A DNA stretch of 62,854 nucleotides from Halococcus thailandensis JCM 13552 (lineage in GTDB: Archaea > Halobacteriota > Halobacteria > Halobacteriales > Halococcaceae). The position numbers and the translations under genes are program-made. Below the pieces are notes generated by a model that saw nothing but the letters and a program-made list of their open reading frames with translations, did not search any database and was not told the DNA's origin. Each line of letters starts with the position of its first letter. The stretch's first letter is position 1. The stretch is from NCBI RefSeq assembly GCF_000336715.1, contig NZ_AOMF01000153.1:1-62854 (forward strand). Direction: 5' to 3'. Shown here piece by piece: positions 1-9,000 of this stretch.

Positions 1-632
1 GCTCGCGAGACGATCGGCTCCGTGCTGGGTGTCACCGTCGAGAGGACGTCACACGCGGCGGCTTCGGCGATCGAGCCGGCGCGGACGTCGAACCGATCCG
101 AGAAGGTATCGACGAACGCGTCGACCGCATCGCTATCCAGATCGGAGACGACGACTTCCTCAATCGGGCGGATCTCGGCGATCGCCTCCAGTTGCATGTA
201 CGACTGGACGCCCGCGCCGACGAGCCCCATGCTCCGCGCCTCGGGGATGGCGAGTCGATCGGTGGCGACGGCGGCCGCGGCACCGGTGCGTTTCATCGTG
301 AGCTCGGTGCCGTCCATGATCGCGAGCGGGACGGCAGTCTCGGGGTCCGAGTAGATCATCGTCCCGATCACAGTGGGGAGATCGAACTTCTCGGGGTTGT
401 CCGGGTGGACGTTGACCCATTTGATGCCGGCGGCGTCCCACTCGCCGGCATCCATGTAGGCCGGCATCGAGCGGAAGTCGCCGTTGTACCGATCGAGTTC
501 GATGTAGGATTTCGCCGGCATCAGCGCGTCGCCGCGTTCGTAGGCCGCGAACGCGTCGCCAACGGCGTCGATGACCTCGTCCATCCGCGCGTTCGCGTCG
601 ACCCCCTCGCGATCCAGCAGAACTGTTTCCAT
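1..632 (-). CDS. ornithine cyclodeaminase / archaeal alanine dehydrogenase family protein (partial, 3' end outside window)
   Basis: About 210 N-terminal residues are visible, starting METVLLDREGVDAN, and the frame stays open to the window edge. The family is NAD(P)-dependent and is used for ornithine cyclodeamination or, in archaea, for reversible oxidative deamination of alanine. Family hallmarks seen are the KWVNVHPDNP and MDGTELTMKRTGAAAA stretches followed by the Rossmann turn GLVGAGVQS. A GTTAAG box at about 655-662 lies 25 bases before the ATG, which suggests a leaderless transcript. The exact substrate cannot be decided from the N-terminal half. Confidence 0.85.
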   Translation of the reverse strand, partial: METVLLDREGVDANARMDEVIDAVGDAFAAYERGDALMPAKSYIELDRYNGDFRSMPAYMDAGEWDAAGIKWVNVHPDNPEKFDLPTVIGTMIYSDPETAVPLAIMDGTELTMKRTGAAAAVATDRLAIPEARSMGLVGAGVQSYMQLEAIAEIRPIEEVVVSDLDSDAVDAFVDTFSDRFDVRAGSIAEAAACDVLSTVTPSTEPIVSR

Positions 633-730
633 GCCGGCGGTATCTGCGCCGCCGTCTTAACTCCACCACCTCCGGAAGGGGGCGTATGCCGACGACAAAG
701 TATTTGTCACGATGGCTGTGAACGGAACCC

Positions 731-1576
731 ATGCGACGAACGTCCGTGGCGGTGTTGCTGTCGGTACTGGTCGTTCTCGCCGGCTGTTCCGGCGTGTTCG
801 GCGGGAGCGACGAGTCGGCCGAAACGGTTACGCCGGCCGCGGTGCCGACCGACGAGCCGACGCCCACGCCGATGCCGGAACTGGCCCCGGGCGTCACGAA
901 GCGGGGAATCGAGGACCCGCGTGCGCTCATCGCCGCCCATCGCTCGTTCCTCCAGAACCGGTCGTTCACCCAGCGATCGAGTTCCACGGCGCTGGCCGCG
1001 AACGGTTCGGCGATCCTCCAAACGACCGGAACGCTGCGAGTGGGAGCGACGGGAGCGGTTCGCTACGTGTCAAATCGCAGCGGCCCGTATTTCGCCACGG
1101 AGCGTGGATCGATCCCGACGCGCATCGTGGCGTGGTCGAACGACGGCAACTATTTCGTCCAGCAGACGTTCGCGAACGGGACGACGACCTACAGCCATCC
1201 TCCGGGCAGACGGACGGGAATGCAGTTCGCGCTCGGAACGCTTCCGACGATTCTCGGGGCGCTCGACACCGGCAACACGACGATCACCGATCGCCGCAGC
1301 GAGAACGGGACGACGCTCTACCACGTCAACGGGACCATCGACACGAGACGGCAGCCCAACACGAGCGTGAGACTGCTCGTCGATTCGCGCGGCGTCGTTC
1401 GCGAATATTCGACGGTTCGGCAAGCTCCCGCCAGTTCGGCCGTCACGAAGAGCATCACGGAGAACCGACTCGTCGCCATTAACACGACCGGGACGCCCGA
1501 GCGGCCGTCGTGGGTCGCAACCGCGAAAAATCGAACCACACCGACGGCGGACGGTCAGAATCGAACGGTCGGATGA
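731..1576 (+). CDS. secreted lipoprotein, haloarchaeal DUF7537-like
   Basis: The 281-residue protein begins with a short basic segment, a hydrophobic stretch and a lipobox LAGC, so it is probably exported and anchored through Cys19. A Thr/Pro/Asp-rich linker (about residues 30-50) follows, then a beta-rich domain with many Asn-Gly-Thr and NRT/NGT sites that could be N-glycosylated. This resembles the large haloarchaeal lipoprotein family that I recall as DUF7537; function unknown. A TATA-like AAGTATTT (about 699-706) precedes the ATG by the distance expected of a leaderless gene. It is transcribed divergently from the dehydrogenase-family gene. Confidence 0.75.
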   Translation: MRRTSVAVLLSVLVVLAGCSGVFGGSDESAETVTPAAVPTDEPTPTPMPELAPGVTKRGIEDPRALIAAHRSFLQNRSFTQRSSSTALAANGSAILQTTGTLRVGATGAVRYVSNRSGPYFATERGSIPTRIVAWSNDGNYFVQQTFANGTTTYSHPPGRRTGMQFALGTLPTILGALDTGNTTITDRRSENGTTLYHVNGTIDTRRQPNTSVRLLVDSRGVVREYSTVRQAPASSAVTKSITENRLVAINTTGTPERPSWVATAKNRTTPTADGQNRTVG

Positions 1577-1635
1577 GAATCGACGGCACACCCGACTAGG
1601 ATTGCCGTAGCTACTGAGATGAGATTGAAAACAGC

Positions 1636-1738
1636 GTTCGTGCGGTCGCGGTGCGGTTTTGCGGTTGCGGTGCGGTTTTTCCCCAAGTTTTTGCATCACT
1701 CGCGGGCCTTCGGCCCGCGAGTGATGCAAAAAGTGGGT
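1636..1738 (-). repeat. dispersed intergenic element, copy 1 (short form)
   Basis: Read on the minus strand, directly after the thermosome stop codon, it shows CCACTTTTTG, a perfect hairpin, then CTTGGGGAAAAACC and a run of CCGCAC/CCGCAA repeats. The order conserved flank, unique stem, conserved flank is shared with the copies at 5880-6260, 18974-19290, 37311-37612 and 40127-40352. It lies between the convergent lipoprotein and thermosome genes. Confidence 0.6.
1688..1732 (-). terminator. perfect 21-bp hairpin after the thermosome gene
   Basis: Bases 1688-1708 are the exact reverse complement of 1712-1732, with a three-base loop. The arms end in five T and five A respectively. The hairpin begins 7 bases after the thermosome stop codon, so its transcript would fold into a very stable structure at the 3' end of that mRNA and, in the other direction, at the end of the lipoprotein mRNA. 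It is the stem part of repeat copy 1. A terminator or 3'-end stabiliser role is inferred from position only. Confidence 0.55.
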
Positions 1739-3418
1739 TTACATCATGCCGCCCATGCCACCCATACCGCCCATTCCACCCATGCCGCCCATACCGCCGG
1801 GTGCGCCGCCGGGGCCGCCCTCGTCGCCGTCGCCCTCGGTCGTGAGGTCGCCGGCGGAGATGATGTCGTCGATCTTGAGCACGAGGTTCGCGGCCTCGGT
1901 GGCGCTCGAAAGCGCCTGCTCTTTGGCGTGGGCCGGTTCGACGACGCCCGCCTCGAAGGTGTTCTCGACTTCGCCGTCGAAGACGTTGAGGCCAGCCTGC
2001 TCGTCGCCGGATTCGTGGGCCGAGCGGAGATCGACGAGCGTGTCGATCGAGTCAAGGCCGGCGTTCTCGGCCAGCACTCGGGGAACGAGTTCGAGCGAGT
2101 CGGCGAACGTCTCGACGGCGAGCTGCTCGCGGCCGCTCACGGAGTCGGCGTACTCGCGCAGGCGGGCGGCGACTTCGACCTCGACCGCGCCGCCGCCGGC
2201 GAGCACGCGCCCGTCGGAGACGGTCTGGGCGACGACTTCGAGCGCGTCGGTGATGCCGCGTTCGAGCTCGTCGACGATGTGGTCGGTCGAGCCACGGAGG
2301 AGAAGCGTCACGCCGTGGGACTGGTCGCCCTCGACGTAGAACAGCTCCTCGTCCTCGTCGCGCGTCACCGAGCCGGTGCCGAGGTCGGCGCTGGTGGCGC
2401 TGTTGAGGTCGGAGACGATCGAGGCACCGAGCACTTCCTTCAGGAACTCGATGTCGGATTTCTTCGCGCGGCGGACGGCCAGGATGCCTTCCTTGGCGAG
2501 GTAGTGCTGGGCGAGGTCGTCGATGCCCTTCTGGCAGAAGACGACGTCGGCGCCGGTCTCTTTGATCTGTTCGACCTTCTGTTTGAGCTGTTCGTCCTCC
2601 TGATCGAGGAACTGCTGGAGCTGGTCGGGATCGGAGAGGCTGACCTGCGAGTCGACGTTGGCCTCCTCGACCTCGACGGCCTCGCTGAGCAGGAGCACCG
2701 AGGCGTCCTCGACGTCGGTCGGCATCGTGTCGTGGACCGGGTCCTTCGAGATGACCGCGCCGTCGAGCAGTTCCGAGTCGCTCGCGGACTCGCCGGTCTG
2801 GGTTTCGATGTTGACGAACTCGAGATCGACGATGCTCTCGCCGGCGTCGTTCTCGACGGTCACGTTCTGGACGGCGTCTACGATGAGCTGGGCGAGCTGT
2901 TCCTTGTTCAGCTCCGCGCCCTTGCCCGTCATCGAGGTCTCGGCGACCTTCTTGATCCGGTCGGTGTCGTCGGCGTCGATCTCCTCGGAAACGTTGCCGA
3001 TCTCCTCTCTGGCTTTCTCGCTGGCCAGATGGAACCCGCGGATGATCGCCGTCGGGTGGATGTCCTGTTCGATGAGCTCCTCGGCGTTCTTCAGAAGTTC
3101 GCCCGCGACCGCGACGGCGGTCGTCGTCCCGTCGCCGGCCTCGTCCTCCTGTGTCTCGGCAACCTCGACGATCATCTCGGCGGTCGGGTTGTTGATGTCC
3201 ATCTCCGTCAGGATGGTGACGCCGTCGTTCGTGACGGTGACGTCGCCCATCGAGGAGACGAGCATCTTGTCCATCCCTTTCGGCCCGAGCGTCGATCGGA
3301 CCGAGTCCGCTACTGCCCGCGCCGCGTCGATGTTGTGCGACTGTGCGTCCTCGTCCTTGACGCGCTGGGAGTCGTCACCCATGATGATCATGGGCTGGCC
3401 CTGCATTCGCTGACTCAT
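1739..3418 (-). CDS. thermosome subunit (group II chaperonin)
   Basis: 559 residues with the CCT/thermosome signature: LGPKGMDKML (44-53), NDGVTIL (64-70) and the ATPase loop GDGTTT (95-100). The protein forms the ATP-driven double-ring cytosolic folding chamber. The C terminus is a run of Gly-Gly-Met repeats, usual for these subunits and thought to line the cavity. Haloarchaea carry two or three paralogues, so the letter of the subunit cannot be assigned here. A TATA box at 3446-3454 is well placed for a short or absent leader. A strong hairpin follows the stop codon. Confidence 0.97.
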   Translation of the reverse strand: MSQRMQGQPMIIMGDDSQRVKDEDAQSHNIDAARAVADSVRSTLGPKGMDKMLVSSMGDVTVTNDGVTILTEMDINNPTAEMIVEVAETQEDEAGDGTTTAVAVAGELLKNAEELIEQDIHPTAIIRGFHLASEKAREEIGNVSEEIDADDTDRIKKVAETSMTGKGAELNKEQLAQLIVDAVQNVTVENDAGESIVDLEFVNIETQTGESASDSELLDGAVISKDPVHDTMPTDVEDASVLLLSEAVEVEEANVDSQVSLSDPDQLQQFLDQEDEQLKQKVEQIKETGADVVFCQKGIDDLAQHYLAKEGILAVRRAKKSDIEFLKEVLGASIVSDLNSATSADLGTGSVTRDEDEELFYVEGDQSHGVTLLLRGSTDHIVDELERGITDALEVVAQTVSDGRVLAGGGAVEVEVAARLREYADSVSGREQLAVETFADSLELVPRVLAENAGLDSIDTLVDLRSAHESGDEQAGLNVFDGEVENTFEAGVVEPAHAKEQALSSATEAANLVLKIDDIISAGDLTTEGDGDEGGPGGAPGGMGGMGGMGGMGGMGGMM

Positions 3419-3445
3419 GATTCACCGGACGATTGAATGTGCTTC

Positions 3446-3454
3446 TATATAAAA
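3446..3454 (-). promoter_or_regulatory. TATA box of the thermosome gene
   Basis: The minus strand reads CTTTTATATAG here, about 28-36 bases before the ATG at 3418. This gives a start of transcription at or just before the start codon. The rest of 3419-3609 holds no supported gene. Confidence 0.65.
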
Positions 3455-3609
3455 GCAGCTATCCGTTCCGGGGTTCGTCACACGCTCGAACGAAGGCAGT
3501 GAGGGCGAACCGGCCGGCTCGACGCCCGTATCGCCCACTGCGTGATAGGCGTTAACACTAGTTCATCGATCGAGACGGCCGTTGCGGGACGCGTTTATAT
3601 CCCGACGAA

Positions 3610-4011
3610 TCACTCGATCGGCTCTTTCCAGTGGACGACGACGGACCCCACGACGAAATCGTCACGGGTGTCGGCATCGCGCACGAACCGGACCGTGTTC
3701 TCGCCAGCTTCGAGATCCGCACCCGTGATGGGGTCCATCCAATACTGCCAGCCCGGTGCGGGCGGGATGTCGAACCCAGTGAGCGCGTCGCCATTGACGA
3801 CGATCTCGTGGCCGTAGCTTCCGACCTCGAACAGCTGGCATTCGAGATACGCCTCCGTGGCCGACTCGGCTGGCACGGTGAACTCCTCTGTGGAGGAACG
3901 ATGGTTTCCGACGAACTCGGCCCAGGGTACATCGAGTCCGTCGGAACTCTCGCCGAGATGTTCCTGGAAGTCGAGCAGCGCGTAGTTCGCACGGGTCCGG
4001 GTGTCGCTCAT
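3610..4011 (-). CDS. conserved haloarchaeal protein, DUF7383-like
   Basis: 133 residues starting MSDTRTRANYALL. The frame extends upstream to 4107, but a TTTAAT box at about 4036-4042 sits 27 bases before the ATG at 4011, so the shorter leaderless start is preferred. The sequence is compact, beta-rich and ends in VVVHWKEP, with a VNGDALTGFDIPPAPGWQYW core. It resembles, from memory, haloarchaeal DUF7383 proteins. The fold looks like a small beta-sandwich without transmembrane segments. No enzymatic motif is visible and the function is unknown. Confidence 0.7.
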   Translation of the reverse strand: MSDTRTRANYALLDFQEHLGESSDGLDVPWAEFVGNHRSSTEEFTVPAESATEAYLECQLFEVGSYGHEIVVNGDALTGFDIPPAPGWQYWMDPITGADLEAGENTVRFVRDADTRDDFVVGSVVVHWKEPIE

Positions 4012-4174
4012 CACTCGACACTCGTCGGTCACGGGATTAAACCTACGGTCCGGATCGACTTTCGCGCGAAAATGAACCCACCAGTCCTGCTTCGTTCCGT
4101 TTCTCATAGAAACACGGTCGCAGCGAAGCCGCTCCCTGCTCTGCTTCGCTCGTCACGTCCGTTCCTCGCAGAAG

Positions 4175-4255
4175 CGCCGGGACGGGGATTTGAACCCCGG
4201 ATCCCAAAGGGAACACGCTTTCCAGGCGTGCGCCTTACCACTCGGCCATCCCGGC
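4175..4255 (-). tRNA. tRNA-Ser(GGA)
   Basis: The seven-base acceptor stem pairs 4249-4255 with 4176-4182, with discriminator G at 4175. The anticodon loop CTGGAAA gives anticodon GGA. A long variable arm (TTCCCTTTGGGAT) marks the class II serine structure. The T arm carries GGTTCAAATCC. CCA is not encoded and no intron is present. Confidence 0.95.
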
Positions 4256-4281
4256 TCGTTCGTAACTACCGGAGTCGCGGG

Positions 4282-4485
4282 TTAAGACCTTTCGCTCCGG
4301 GCCAGCCAGCCCTCGAACAGGTAGCTCGCTCCGCTGGCGACGATCCAGACGATCGCCGCGATGGCGAGTTTGACCAGCAGGCTGATCCCGGGGGCAGCGA
4401 CGAGTTCGTAGCCCTGCGCGAGCACGAGGAAGGCGAGCGCGCCGACCGCACCCCACAGCAGGCTCGCTTTCGTTCGCGGACGCAT
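4282..4485 (-). CDS. small two-helix membrane protein
   Basis: 67 residues: a basic N terminus (MRPRTK), hydrophobic helices at about residues 8-24 and 36-56, and a short charged tail. I do not recognise a family. It starts 35 bases after the stop codon of the threonine ammonia-lyase gene on the same strand, so the two are probably co-transcribed. The positive-inside pattern suggests both ends are cytoplasmic. Confidence 0.6.
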   Translation of the reverse strand: MRPRTKASLLWGAVGALAFLVLAQGYELVAAPGISLLVKLAIAAIVWIVASGASYLFEGWLARSERS

Positions 4486-4520
4486 CAGTCCGCGAGCGCC
4501 GCGATATCGGCGTGAGCCAC

Positions 4521-5732
4521 TCAGACGAGCACCTCTGGTGCGTAGCCGTTGGCTTCGAGCGCGTCGAGCAGCGTCGCGACGTGCTCTTCGCCCCGGGTTT
4601 CGAGATCGATCGCGACTTCGGTGGCGGTCATGCCGCTGTCGCGGGAGGTGCGATCGTGCTGGATGGCGTAGATGTTCGCACGCTCGTCGGCGATGATCTC
4701 GACCAGGCGTTCGAGCGACCCGGGCTGGTCGGGAAGCGTCGTCCGAAAGCGGAGATAGCGGCCCGATTCGACCAGTCCGCGCATGATCACCGTCCGGAGC
4801 ATGTTGAGATCGATGTTGCCGCCACAGAGAACGGGAACGATGACCTCGTCCTGACTATAGTCGAACGCCTCGGCGAGGATGGCGGCCATCGGCACCGCAC
4901 CGGCCCCCTCGATGAGCGTCTTCGAGCGTTCGAGTAGCGTCGTGATCGCGACGGCGATATCGGGATCGGAGACCGAGACGACCTCGTCGACGCGCTCCTC
5001 GATGATCGGGAACGTCCGCTCGCCGACCCGGCGCGTCGCGATGCCGTCGGCGATCGTGTCGACGCCGTCGAGCTCCTGAACTGATCCCTTTTCGAGCGAC
5101 TGGGCGACGCTCGACGCGCCCTCGGCTTCGACACCCACGACCCGCGTATCGGGTGATCTTGCTTTGACTGCGGTGGCGATACCGGCGATGAGTCCGCCGC
5201 CGCCGATGGGGACGACGACGGTCTCCACGTCCGGGCAGTCCTCGACGATCTCCAGACCGATCGTCCCCTGACCGGCCATCACGGTCGGATCGTCGAACGC
5301 GTGGACGTAGGTCCGGTTCTCGTCGGCCTCGATCTCGTGGGCGCGGGCCTGGGCCGCATCGTAGTCCTCGCCGTGGAGGACGACCTCGGCCCCGTAGCTC
5401 CGCGTCGCTTTCACCTTCGCGATCGGGGCGTGTTCGGGCATCACGACCACGCTATCGACGTCGGCGCGCGTGGCCGCGAGCGCCACACCCTGAGCGTGAT
5501 TGCCCGCGCTCGCGGTCACGACGCCCGCCGCCTGCTCCTCGTCGGTGAGCGTGGCGATGCGGTTCGACGCGCCGCGGATCTTGAACGAGCCGGTGCGCTG
5601 GAACACTTCGAGTTTGGGATGGACCGCCGCGCCCGAGAGATCGGAGAACGAGTAGGAGTGTTCGAGCGGCGTGTGGCGGGCCACGCCGTCGACGCGCTCG
5701 CGCGCCTCACGGATATCGTCGAGACCGAGCAT
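4521..5732 (-). CDS. ilvA: threonine ammonia-lyase (threonine dehydratase)
   Basis: 403 residues. A PLP-dependent deaminase domain carries the Schiff-base lysine in GSFKIRGA (K51), the SAGNHAQG phosphate loop and the GGGGLIAG loop. A C-terminal ACT domain (about residues 325-403) should bind amino-acid effectors. It converts threonine to 2-oxobutanoate, the first step towards isoleucine, or acts in degradation. The open frame extends upstream to 5834, but the start at 5732 (MLGLDDIREAR) matches family N termini. ACT-containing short forms can be biosynthetic or catabolic; this is not resolved here. Confidence 0.93.
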   Translation of the reverse strand: MLGLDDIREARERVDGVARHTPLEHSYSFSDLSGAAVHPKLEVFQRTGSFKIRGASNRIATLTDEEQAAGVVTASAGNHAQGVALAATRADVDSVVVMPEHAPIAKVKATRSYGAEVVLHGEDYDAAQARAHEIEADENRTYVHAFDDPTVMAGQGTIGLEIVEDCPDVETVVVPIGGGGLIAGIATAVKARSPDTRVVGVEAEGASSVAQSLEKGSVQELDGVDTIADGIATRRVGERTFPIIEERVDEVVSVSDPDIAVAITTLLERSKTLIEGAGAVPMAAILAEAFDYSQDEVIVPVLCGGNIDLNMLRTVIMRGLVESGRYLRFRTTLPDQPGSLERLVEIIADERANIYAIQHDRTSRDSGMTATEVAIDLETRGEEHVATLLDALEANGYAPEVLV

Positions 5733-5879
5733 ACGACGATTCCGTCGCTCGGCGGTATAGTTCTTGCTGGAAGCGGCGGTGGAGGGCCGCCGAAGCGTGT
5801 GACGCACCGATGCTCCGTCGCGGGTGTTCATCAATGTCCGGAAAGCGGAGTGAAAGTGAACGTGTTGGCCGCGGTGCCG

Positions 5880-6260
5880 TGGCGGCCGCGGCTGCGGTCG
5901 CGGCCGTGGTGCAGTTGCGGTGGCGGCGCTGTGCGGTCCCTGGCGTCTCGGCGAGCGACGCGAGCCGAGGCTCAGGAGAGCTTGCTCTCCTGGCGGATGA
6001 AGGGCGAGGCGCGCGAGCGACCGTAGGGAAGCGAGTAGCGAACGAAGTGAGCGCGTGCCGAGGGCTTCGACGGTGTGGAGACGGGTGCTGTGCGGTGTGG
6101 TATGCGTGGCATCCGTGCGAACGAACGTGAGCGCGGTTCACCGTGAACGAGCGCGAAGCGCGAGTGAACGGGAGTTTTTTAGTCCAGGTTTTTGGAAGGG
6201 GTTTGAGCGCGAGCGAACAGAGTGAGCGAGCGCGAGGACCCCTTGTAAAAAAGTGGGTTT
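5880..6260 (-). repeat. dispersed intergenic element, copy 2
   Basis: The 528-base gap 5733-6260 holds no supported gene. On the minus strand it begins right after the PCNA stop with CCACTTTTTT, then an imperfect stem closed by AAGGGG/CCCCTT, then CCTGGACTAAAAAAC, followed by small palindromes such as CGCGCTTCGCGC. Bases 5995-6065 match 19186-19255 of copy 3 in the opposite orientation with only four differences. Bases 5733-5880 are G+C rich with no recognisable feature. Confidence 0.7.
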
Positions 6261-7004
6261 CTAGTCGCTCTGGATGCGCGGTGCGAGCATGTAGGTGACG
6301 CTCCCGTCGGCTTCGGCGACGTCGAAGTGGAGTTTGACGGGGAACTCTTCACCGAGGTCGATCGTGACCTCGGCGTCGCCGGGGATGGCCTTGTTCATGT
6401 CCTTCAGGTAGTCGAGGCTGAACAGCGAGTGGGCCGGACCGACGGTGAGGTCGATGAGGTCCTCGGTATCGAGTTCGAAGTGGACGTCGTCGGTGTCGCC
6501 TTCGGCGTCGACGTAGAACTGTTCGGCGTCCTCGGCGACGCCGAGGGCGATGTGATCGGAGACCATGTCGGCGGCTTTGACCGCACGATTGATGTCGCGA
6601 CCTTCGAGGACGATCTTCGCCGGGAGGTCGAGGTCGGGGATGTCGGGCTCCTGACGGACCGATTCGGGATCGATGAGCGCGAGCGTGTACTCCAGCCCGT
6701 CGATCGAGATGTGGAGCTTGCGGGTTTCCTCGTCGAGTTCGAGGTGGACGAGATCGTCGCTGCCGGCCATGCCCGCGATGTCCTGGAGTCGGGAGAGGTT
6801 CACGCCGATGACGCCGCCGTCGGCCTCGTACGATTCGAAGGCGTCGGCCGAGAGAGTCAGATCGACCATTCCGACGTTCGCTGGGTCGACGGCTCGAATG
6901 GCGATCTGGTCGTCGTCGAGGTGGAGCTTGCACTCCTCGACGAGCACGCTGACGGAGTCGAGGGCCGTTCTGAGCGTCCCCGCACTCACGATGGCGTTGA
7001 ACAT
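6261..7004 (-). CDS. pcn: DNA polymerase sliding clamp (PCNA)
   Basis: 247 residues with the two-lobed PCNA fold: N-terminal [18 protein letters not shown], a central interdomain segment around [10 protein letters not shown], and the C-terminal MLAPRIQSD that ends most haloarchaeal clamps. The homotrimer encircles DNA and tethers replicative polymerases, FEN1 and ligase. The acidic surface is typical of halophiles. The TATA box at 7027-7034 makes the mRNA essentially leaderless. Repeat copy 2 abuts its stop codon. Confidence 0.98.
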   Translation of the reverse strand: MFNAIVSAGTLRTALDSVSVLVEECKLHLDDDQIAIRAVDPANVGMVDLTLSADAFESYEADGGVIGVNLSRLQDIAGMAGSDDLVHLELDEETRKLHISIDGLEYTLALIDPESVRQEPDIPDLDLPAKIVLEGRDINRAVKAADMVSDHIALGVAEDAEQFYVDAEGDTDDVHFELDTEDLIDLTVGPAHSLFSLDYLKDMNKAIPGDAEVTIDLGEEFPVKLHFDVAEADGSVTYMLAPRIQSD

Positions 7005-7026
7005 GGCTCCGGTACGACCAGCCGGG

Positions 7027-7034
7027 TTATAAAA
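7027..7034 (-). promoter_or_regulatory. TATA box of the PCNA gene
   Basis: The minus strand reads TTTTATAA, centred 26 bases before the ATG at 7004, which fits a leaderless transcript. The divergent rlmE gene starts at 7104, so both promoters lie in the 99-base gap. Confidence 0.7.
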
Positions 7035-7103
7035 GATGTGCGTTCGACTCGTCGAACGAACCGAGCGAAGGGCGTTTACGCGCCCGTAGAGTAGTCACGC
7101 GGG

Positions 7104-7859
7104 ATGGCGCGCCGGGACGAATACTACAACAAGGCAAAACAGCAGGGCTACCGCTCACGGTCGGCCTACAAACTCCAGCAGTTGGACGAGACGGCGGATC
7201 TCTTCGCCGACCGCAGCACCGTCATCGACCTGGGCGCGGCACCCGGCGGCTGGCTCCAGGTCGCGGCCGAGCGCGCACCCGAGGGTCGCGTCGTCGGCGT
7301 CGACCGCCAGCGCATCGAGGCGATCGACGGCGTCGAGACCCGCCGTGGCGACCTCACCGACGAAGACGTCAGAGCGGAGTTGAAGGCCGACGTCGGCGAG
7401 GCGGACGTCGTGCTCTCCGATATGGCCCCGAACATGAGCGGCGAGTACAACCTCGATCACGCGCGCTCGGTCCATCTCGCCCGTCAAGCCCTCGATGTCG
7501 CTCGCGAGGTTCTCACGCCGGGCGGCGATCTCGTCGTGAAGGTGTTCGACGGCCGCGATCTCGACGATCTGGAGGCCGACATCGAGGAGGCGTTCGAGTA
7601 CGTCCGGACCGTGCGACCCGACGCCTCGCGCGACGAGTCCTCCGAACTCTACCTGGTCGGCAAGGGTCGCATGACCGCCCCGGTCGAGGTCGGCGACGAA
7701 CTGACGGTCGAGATCACCGCCACCGGCGAGGAGGGCGACGGGATCGCCAAGATCGACGAGTACACCGTGTTCGTCCCCGACGCCGAGAAGGGCGACCGAG
7801 TGCAAGTACGCATCGCGGACGTGAAACCGCGCTTCGGCTTCGCCGAGCGCGTCGACTGA
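7104..7859 (+). CDS. rlmE: 23S rRNA (uridine-2'-O-)-methyltransferase with TRAM domain
   Basis: 251 residues. The RrmJ/FtsJ methyltransferase domain (about 1-180) has the SAM-binding motif DLGAAPGGW (42-50), the LSDMAPNMSG motif and the K-D-K-E-type catalytic set beginning at K23. A C-terminal TRAM domain (about 190-251), common in haloarchaeal members, should add RNA affinity. It modifies the peptidyl-transferase A-loop uridine. It is divergent from pcn and stands alone on its strand. Confidence 0.95.
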   Translation: MARRDEYYNKAKQQGYRSRSAYKLQQLDETADLFADRSTVIDLGAAPGGWLQVAAERAPEGRVVGVDRQRIEAIDGVETRRGDLTDEDVRAELKADVGEADVVLSDMAPNMSGEYNLDHARSVHLARQALDVAREVLTPGGDLVVKVFDGRDLDDLEADIEEAFEYVRTVRPDASRDESSELYLVGKGRMTAPVEVGDELTVEITATGEEGDGIAKIDEYTVFVPDAEKGDRVQVRIADVKPRFGFAERVD

Positions 7860-7955
7860 GGCCGCACAGCCCTCGAATCGGCGATCGTCGCGATAGTTCG
7901 ATCTCCAGTCGAAACGAAGGGGTTCGTGTCGGCGGAATCGAATGCATGCGGTCGA

Positions 7956-8630
7956 TTACTGGGTCCGGAACGCACGGTCGCCGGCGTCGCCGAGCCCCGG
8001 GACGATGAAGCCGTTCTCGTCGAGACGTTCGTCGATGCTCACGGTGAGGAGGTCGGCCTCCGGGAACCGTTCGCCGACCCGAAGCAGGCCGTCGGGCGCG
8101 CTGACCGCCGAGAGGACGAACAGATCCTCGGGCTCTGGCGCATCGGCGAGGACGTGCTCCAGTACCGTGCACATCGTCGAGCCGGTGGCGAGCATCGGAT
8201 CGGCGACGATCACGGTGTCCTCGGCGGTGATTTCGGGGAGTTTGGTGTAGTCGATGGTGATGGGGAACTCGCCGTCGGTCATGCCGGCCTCCTCGTCGCG
8301 TCCCGCGGAGATGACGCCCTGTTTGGCCCGGGGGAAGGCCTTCAGCAGGCCCTCGACGAACGGCGTCGCCGCGCGGAGGACGTTGACGATGACGACGTCG
8401 TCGAGACCCTTGACGCGCTCGCCGGTGGTCTCGGCCAGCGGCGTCGTGATCGAGACGTACTCGGTCTCCATCGCGCCGTCGATGATCTCGTAGCCACAGA
8501 TGCGGCCGAGTTTGACGAGTCCTTTCCGGAAGGCGACCTGTTCCATGTCGGCGCTTCGCAGTCGTGAGAGCGTGTCTCGCGCCAGTGCGTGCGTGATGAG
8601 CGACGCCGAATCGCGCTCGGAGATGGGCAT
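7956..8630 (-). CDS. upp: uracil phosphoribosyltransferase
   Basis: 224 residues with the PRPP-binding loop DPMLATGST (144-152) and the C-terminal [16 protein letters not shown] uracil-binding segment that defines the family. It salvages uracil with PRPP to give UMP. A TATA box (8654-8660, TATAAAA on the plus strand) places the promoter for a leaderless transcript starting at the ATG. It converges with rlmE across a 96-base gap that shows nothing further. Confidence 0.97.
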   Translation of the reverse strand: MPISERDSASLITHALARDTLSRLRSADMEQVAFRKGLVKLGRICGYEIIDGAMETEYVSITTPLAETTGERVKGLDDVVIVNVLRAATPFVEGLLKAFPRAKQGVISAGRDEEAGMTDGEFPITIDYTKLPEITAEDTVIVADPMLATGSTMCTVLEHVLADAPEPEDLFVLSAVSAPDGLLRVGERFPEADLLTVSIDERLDENGFIVPGLGDAGDRAFRTQ

Positions 8631-8680
8631 GGTAGAGCGGGTTCCCCCGCGCGTATAAAATCATCTCATCAGCCACCGCC

Positions 8681-8863
8681 TCAACGCAGCACGGCCAGAT
8701 AAGTGACGAGCGCGACCACCAGCGTCGCGAGCGCCGCCGTCCGCAGCGAGAAGGCGAGCACGCCGAGCAGCGAGAGCCCCCACACGACGACCGTGCCGAA
8801 CACCGCCGAGAGCAGCAGATCGAGCACGAGCAGGACGCGGATATCACCGTCCGAAGCCATCAT
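8681..8863 (-). CDS. small two-helix membrane protein
   Basis: 60 residues (MMASDGDIRVLLVLD...), almost entirely two hydrophobic helices at about 9-30 and 36-58. A longer frame to 8929 exists, but a TATTTTC box at about 8885-8892 lies about 25 bases before the ATG pair at 8858-8863, favouring the short form. Not recognised. It lies upstream of upp on the same strand with a 50-base gap that contains the upp promoter, so the two are not necessarily an operon. Confidence 0.5.
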   Translation of the reverse strand: MMASDGDIRVLLVLDLLLSAVFGTVVVWGLSLLGVLAFSLRTAALATLVVALVTYLAVLR

Positions 8864-9000
8864 TTGCGATGGTAGGCGCGAGAAAATAGCCTTTTCGACA
8901 AGGCTGTGCACAAAACCCGCGTGCCACATCAGATGATTGTTAGAAATTAACCCCCATCAATTGAAGTTAGCCGGATAGTATACGTTGCATAGTGAGTCTG

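Noticed and set aside
192-1370. 392-codon plus-strand frame across the dehydrogenase and lipoprotein genes
   Set aside because: It runs antisense to one real gene and out of frame through another; no domain.
1619-3436. 605-codon open frame on the plus strand opposite the thermosome gene
   Set aside because: It is the antisense shadow of a highly biased GC-rich gene; the minus-strand protein has full chaperonin motifs, and the shadow has no recognisable domain.
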